DNA of 64,000 bases from Buxus sempervirens. Lineage: Eukaryota; Streptophyta; Magnoliopsida; Buxales; Buxaceae. Under the pieces are notes generated by a model. It ran no database searches. It had not been told where the DNA came from and saw only the letters and a list, made by a program, of their open reading frames with translations. The translations under genes were made by a program, and so were the position numbers. This document shows positions 60,726-64,000 of the stretch, one piece after another. Every line of letters begins with the position of its first letter. The first letter of the stretch is position 1. The stretch lies in the NCBI GenBank assembly GCA_947561395.2, contig OX387187.1, positions 29,865,829-29,929,828 of the forward strand. The letters are read 5' to 3'.

Positions 60726-60827
60726 GTATCCGGTCTTCAAGTCCGGATACAAAGGGAAGCCAGTGTATCCGGACTTGAAGTCCGGATACAAAGGAGCCTT
60801 AGTGTATCCGGACTTGAAGTCCGGATA
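60726..60827. repeat. Three tandem palindromes upstream of the LTR TATA box
   Basis: Units of 38-39 bases each hold a near-perfect 25-base palindrome of the form GTATCCGG(A/T)CTT-(G/C)-AAGTCCGGATAC, at 60726-60750, 60764-60788 and 60803-60827. A decayed relative is at about 60585-60645, and further CCGG-containing copies occur around 61862-61970. Their place directly before the TATA box suggests binding sites for a dimeric factor. Confidence 0.85.
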
Positions 60828-60840
60828 CATTAAGTTTGCT

Positions 60841-60848
60841 TATAAATA
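60841..60848 (+). promoter_or_regulatory. TATA box of the retrotransposon LTR
   Basis: TATAAATA lies 13 bases after the last palindrome. Transcription would be expected to start about 30 bases downstream, near 60875, giving a U3 of about 0.87 kb and a long R-U5. Confidence 0.6.
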
Positions 60849-63019
60849 GCAAACAGCAGCTCATTTCCGGGGGCTGGCTTTCCTTGGCTGTTTTGAGCTT
60901 TCTTCTCCCACTGTTTCTCATCCGAAATCCTCCTCCCTTAGCTCTCTTTGGCCCTCCACCCCACCTACACACCACCTAAACCACTCTCACCCTCCTCTTT
61001 CCTCCTTCATCCTCACTCACAACCCAACAAGAAGGAGAGGGAGAGTTGCTGTGCTAAAGAAGGAGTTCCCAGTTGCTGTCCAAGCTCAAGGAGAGGTCTC
61101 CGCTTGGCTCAAGGGTCCAAGAACCCCAGGTATTGTTCCCTACCACATTGTGTTCAACATATAATAAATATAGATTTTTCTGAAAATATTCTGCATGGAT
61201 TCTTCTTTTGCATGAGGGCCATGTCCCTACCCTGTTTAAGCATGCTTCAGCTCCCATTTTTTATGGCCTAAGAATCCATCTGGTTAAGAGGTCCACGTGG
61301 GCTTCTCCCTCAAGCATGAGATTTTATTCACACTTTGCTTTGGTAGTTGTTTTAGGGTGCTGTTTTGAGGATTTATAGGAGGAGCATGTTCCTCCCAATC
61401 ATCTCCATTGTATCCCCACATAATCCCCCTTCTCTACCCTTCTTTAGACCTCCCTAGGACTGCTGGGAAGAACGGTGTGAGCACCAATTATTTAAGAACG
61501 CCAAACGAGGTGTGTTAGTGGTTTCTTCACTCTTGCTCCATGTTTGCATGTCCCATACATGCTCATTTTAAAAGGCCCCATTTGGTTATAGATTGTGCCA
61601 TGAGTTCTCTTCCTGTTTTGTGATAACATGTTAGCCGATCATCTGTTGCCATGACCCACCCCCACAAGCATGATCCCCTTCCCCCTTTGTTTACATCGCC
61701 TTGTATTGCTAAGAGACCCAAGGAAAGAATCCAAATGAGGCTTCTCTCAAATCTGAGCCAATGTGGGCCCTCACAGGGGCCCACCAGACTTTTAAAATGC
61801 CCTAAGGGGCCCCTGGGATCAATCCTGAAAGGCCAGAACCCAAAAAGGCCAATTCTAGGGTGATCCGGATACTCAGGCCGGATCGCCTATGGCCTCTGTA
61901 TATCCGGATGCACTGTCCGGATCACCTATGGGCCCTGTGTATCCGGACACACTGGCCGGATACACACAGAAGCCCGATTTTGTGCATTATTGATCCCTAG
62001 CCGAATTTGGGGATGATCTGAACCAAAACCAGTAAACCAGCAGGGTTTCCGGGTGGCCCGGAAACCCAAAATGGGACTTGGACCAACCGGTCCAACCAGG
62101 CACACTTGTGGGCCTTCCGACGGGGCCCATCAAGCCCAATAAACCAAATACATGTTAATTAAACAACCTAAGTGAAATGAACCGATTGAACCGGGCGGGC
62201 CAAGCCCAATACGGCCCACCCATACCTTGATGTGAATGTATGGAATGCATAAAATGCCTGGTTTGGCCGAGACCATGGGCCAGGGCCTGTCGGGCCCGCT
62301 AAAGCCCACCAAGTGAACCCAGTTAGGGTGCAAGCCCTAATTTCCAAGGAACTGGGCTTTCAAAGCCCAAAGCCGGGATCATGGGCCCCAAGCCCAATGA
62401 CCGGCCCACTTTGGCTCAAATATAAACAAGATAAGTCTAAAGTACCCTTGGCCACCATGTGGGCCTACCAAAGGGGCCCACAGATCCGTCCGGCCCACCT
62501 TTTCATGAAAACAACCTAATAATTCAAATCTAAACCTAAAGCCAAATCAATTCACTAACCAAAGCCCACAGGGCCTCCTAGGGTTAGACAGAGGCCCACT
62601 AAGGGCACACGGGCCAACTCAAACCCATCCAGGACATCGGTCGGGCCTTCCAACGGGGCCCACCCAATCAGACTCAGAAAGCCAAAGATAAGCAAAGATA
62701 AAATTAACTAAAGGGACCCACACCACTCAGGAGTTCCCACCAAGACCCAACAAAAATGCATGCTGGATTAGGAATCGGGTGAGAAACCAAAGAAAAGCTG
62801 ACTCAAGTTAGGGAACCCACGGGACCCGTCATCCGACGGGGCGGATTGGGGTGTCTACGGACTTCCCCAGCCCGCAACCGAGAACCGACTTAGAATCTCA
62901 AGCCGCAGACCCAAGAGCCCTAATTAGACAAAATTAGGCACCCAGGTGTCCGCCTGCACCCCATCAGGCGGTGGCGACTCCGAATTACCCCGTGCCGCGT
63001 TTCCCACGCGCGCACAGCT

Positions 63020-63037
63020 TGGCGACTCTGCTGGGGA
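63020..63037 (+). other. Primer-binding site of the LTR retrotransposon
   Basis: TGGCGACTCTGCTGGGGA follows the LTR end by 3 bases. It starts with TGG, complementary to the CCA end of a tRNA; Ogre/Tat elements are reported to use tRNA-Arg, which I believe fits but could not check. Confidence 0.75.
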
Positions 63038-64000
63038 CCACTCAGCCCAGTAGTACCCTGTTTAGGACCGAGTCAGCTTAAGAGGGACTTAGGCGACGTT
63101 TAGGAACTCTTGCTACCCCGTTTAGCAAGGTACGGAATACGCGTAAATACGTAATCCTGGGGAGTCCTGTCACAAGGACGCGATAATTGCCTAAGGCAAG
63201 TGGAATTTAAGTGGTCCCCTGTGACCCTCCACTTACCTGGGGACTCTCCCAGGACACCGTAAAACGTGCCAATTCTGCACTTTACTACACGAGGCAGTAG
63301 GGATTTCTTTATCACCTAAATCCAGACAAAACTCACCCGTATAGGCACAGCACGCAGCCAAACTGCACACACGGGCACACCACCACACCGTGAATGGATG
63401 ATTACATAAATTTAAAAAATTTCAATTCCCGCATTTGCATGATAAAACTGCGTGGGGTGACACGCACGAGGGAGACTGCGTGGATGATCCGACCTTTGAT
63501 AGATGAGTGAATCGGATATTGCTACTTCTTTACCAAAACTTAGACCTCTCTAGCAGCCTACCCTTCTTCCTACTATGAACTGATCTTTGGGATGGTATTA
63601 GCACCTACGCTCCCGTGGCTTGCCGGGGAAAGCAGGGTAAACCCATCCCCCCAGTTTTCTGGAGTCCATTAGCACCACTGGTTTCTTGCCGTGGCACGCG
63701 AGGATCCAGTACTGGTCCAGACCCTTGTAGGCTTATGTCTCGGGCTGGGTATCCTTCCCCACCTAACGTTTCTGAATGAACTTTACGTTGAGCATGAGAG
63801 GGTGAGTAGGATGTGAATGATGATTAAAATTGAAATAAAATCCAGAGTCCATTTGGGGCAGCAACCCCCGTTCTTTGTATCAAATTGAGTAAACCCTAGA
63901 TGCTGGGGCTACCTCGGCCCTAGCTTAGGAAGCTCACCTAATTCTTGATCAGGGGAACCACCCCAGATCCATGCATGGAGTCCTGTATGCTATGGGTCTT
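63038..64000 (+). mobile_element. 5' internal leader of the Ogre/Tat-like element
   Basis: Sequence between the primer-binding site and the window edge. No gag or other domain is recognisable in the first kilobase. Large Tat/Ogre elements often have a long leader or an extra first ORF before gag. Confidence 0.6.

Larger units (their letters stand above)
60003..63016 (+). mobile_element. 5' LTR of an Ogre/Tat-like retrotransposon
   Basis: It begins TGTAAGCACCTCATTTTTGC and ends CACGCGCGCACA, 3014 bp, followed after 3 bases by a primer-binding site. The solo LTR at 10871-13230 belongs to the same family. A promoter region is visible at 60726-60848 (palindromic repeats and a TATA box). GC content is higher than in the rest of the window. 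Open frames within it are not genes. Confidence 0.85.

Noticed and set aside
60948..61271. 107-codon plus-strand Pro/Ser-rich frame
   Set aside because: It lies in the R-U5 part of the LTR just after the predicted transcription start; no family resemblance.

Overview
The window is nuclear DNA from a flowering plant, most likely a dicot or magnoliid. It is AT-rich. Coding sequence is scattered as small exons with GT/AG borders and kilobase introns. The protein fragments match plant families: peroxisomal long-chain acyl-CoA synthetase, GNOM-type ARF-GEF, BDA1-like ankyrin/PGG protein and a plant DEAD-box helicase. The repeats are typical of plants: PIF/Harbinger, hAT, a tRNA-derived SINE, a LINE, and large Ogre/Tat-like and other LTR elements. 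I cannot name the species.

Layout. 0-10.9 kb: the first five coding exons of the DNA primase small subunit (minus strand, ATG at 5705), a 105-bp tandem duplication at its start codon, a 2.6-kb PIF/Harbinger element with TAA target duplications, and a cluster of three E2F-like sites at 10.1-10.3 kb. 10.9-13.2 kb: a solo LTR with a perfect 5-bp target duplication. 17.5-26 kb (minus strand): small gene remnants, namely the C-terminal exon of a peptidyl-serine galactosyltransferase-like protein, three consecutive exons of a LACS6/7-like acyl-CoA synthetase, a double-stranded-RNA-binding-motif exon with a coiled coil, and orphan exons. 28.2 kb: a SINE. 30.9-41.5 kb (plus strand): four exons of a DEAD-box helicase core, with a LINE remnant in one intron and a 2.9-kb solo LTR in another. 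42.9-44.9 kb: a nearly complete ankyrin/PGG gene that has lost its start codon and gained a stop. 45.6-47.2 kb: a pair of direct repeats. 48.3-50.2 kb (minus): the last four exons of a primase small-subunit gene, with one mutated splice donor. 50.3-51.5 kb (plus): a frameshifted GNOM-like C-terminal fragment abutting it. 53.3-54.7 kb: a non-autonomous hAT element. 54.7-60.0 kb: the 3' LTR and 3' internal part of a minus-strand LTR retrotransposon. 60.0-64 kb: the 5' LTR, primer-binding site and start of a plus-strand Ogre/Tat-like element.

No operon-like co-operation is visible. The only possibly functional host gene is the primase 5' part, which would have to continue left of the window. Its other half appears 43 kb away on the same strand but in the wrong order, which points to two partial copies, a rearrangement or an assembly error. 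Most other host sequences are partial or carry disabling changes, so the window reads as a zone of gene remnants with kept introns (DNA-level copies, not retrocopies) broken up by transposons. All family assignments are from my own reading of translated exons and remembered family motifs; no database search was possible.
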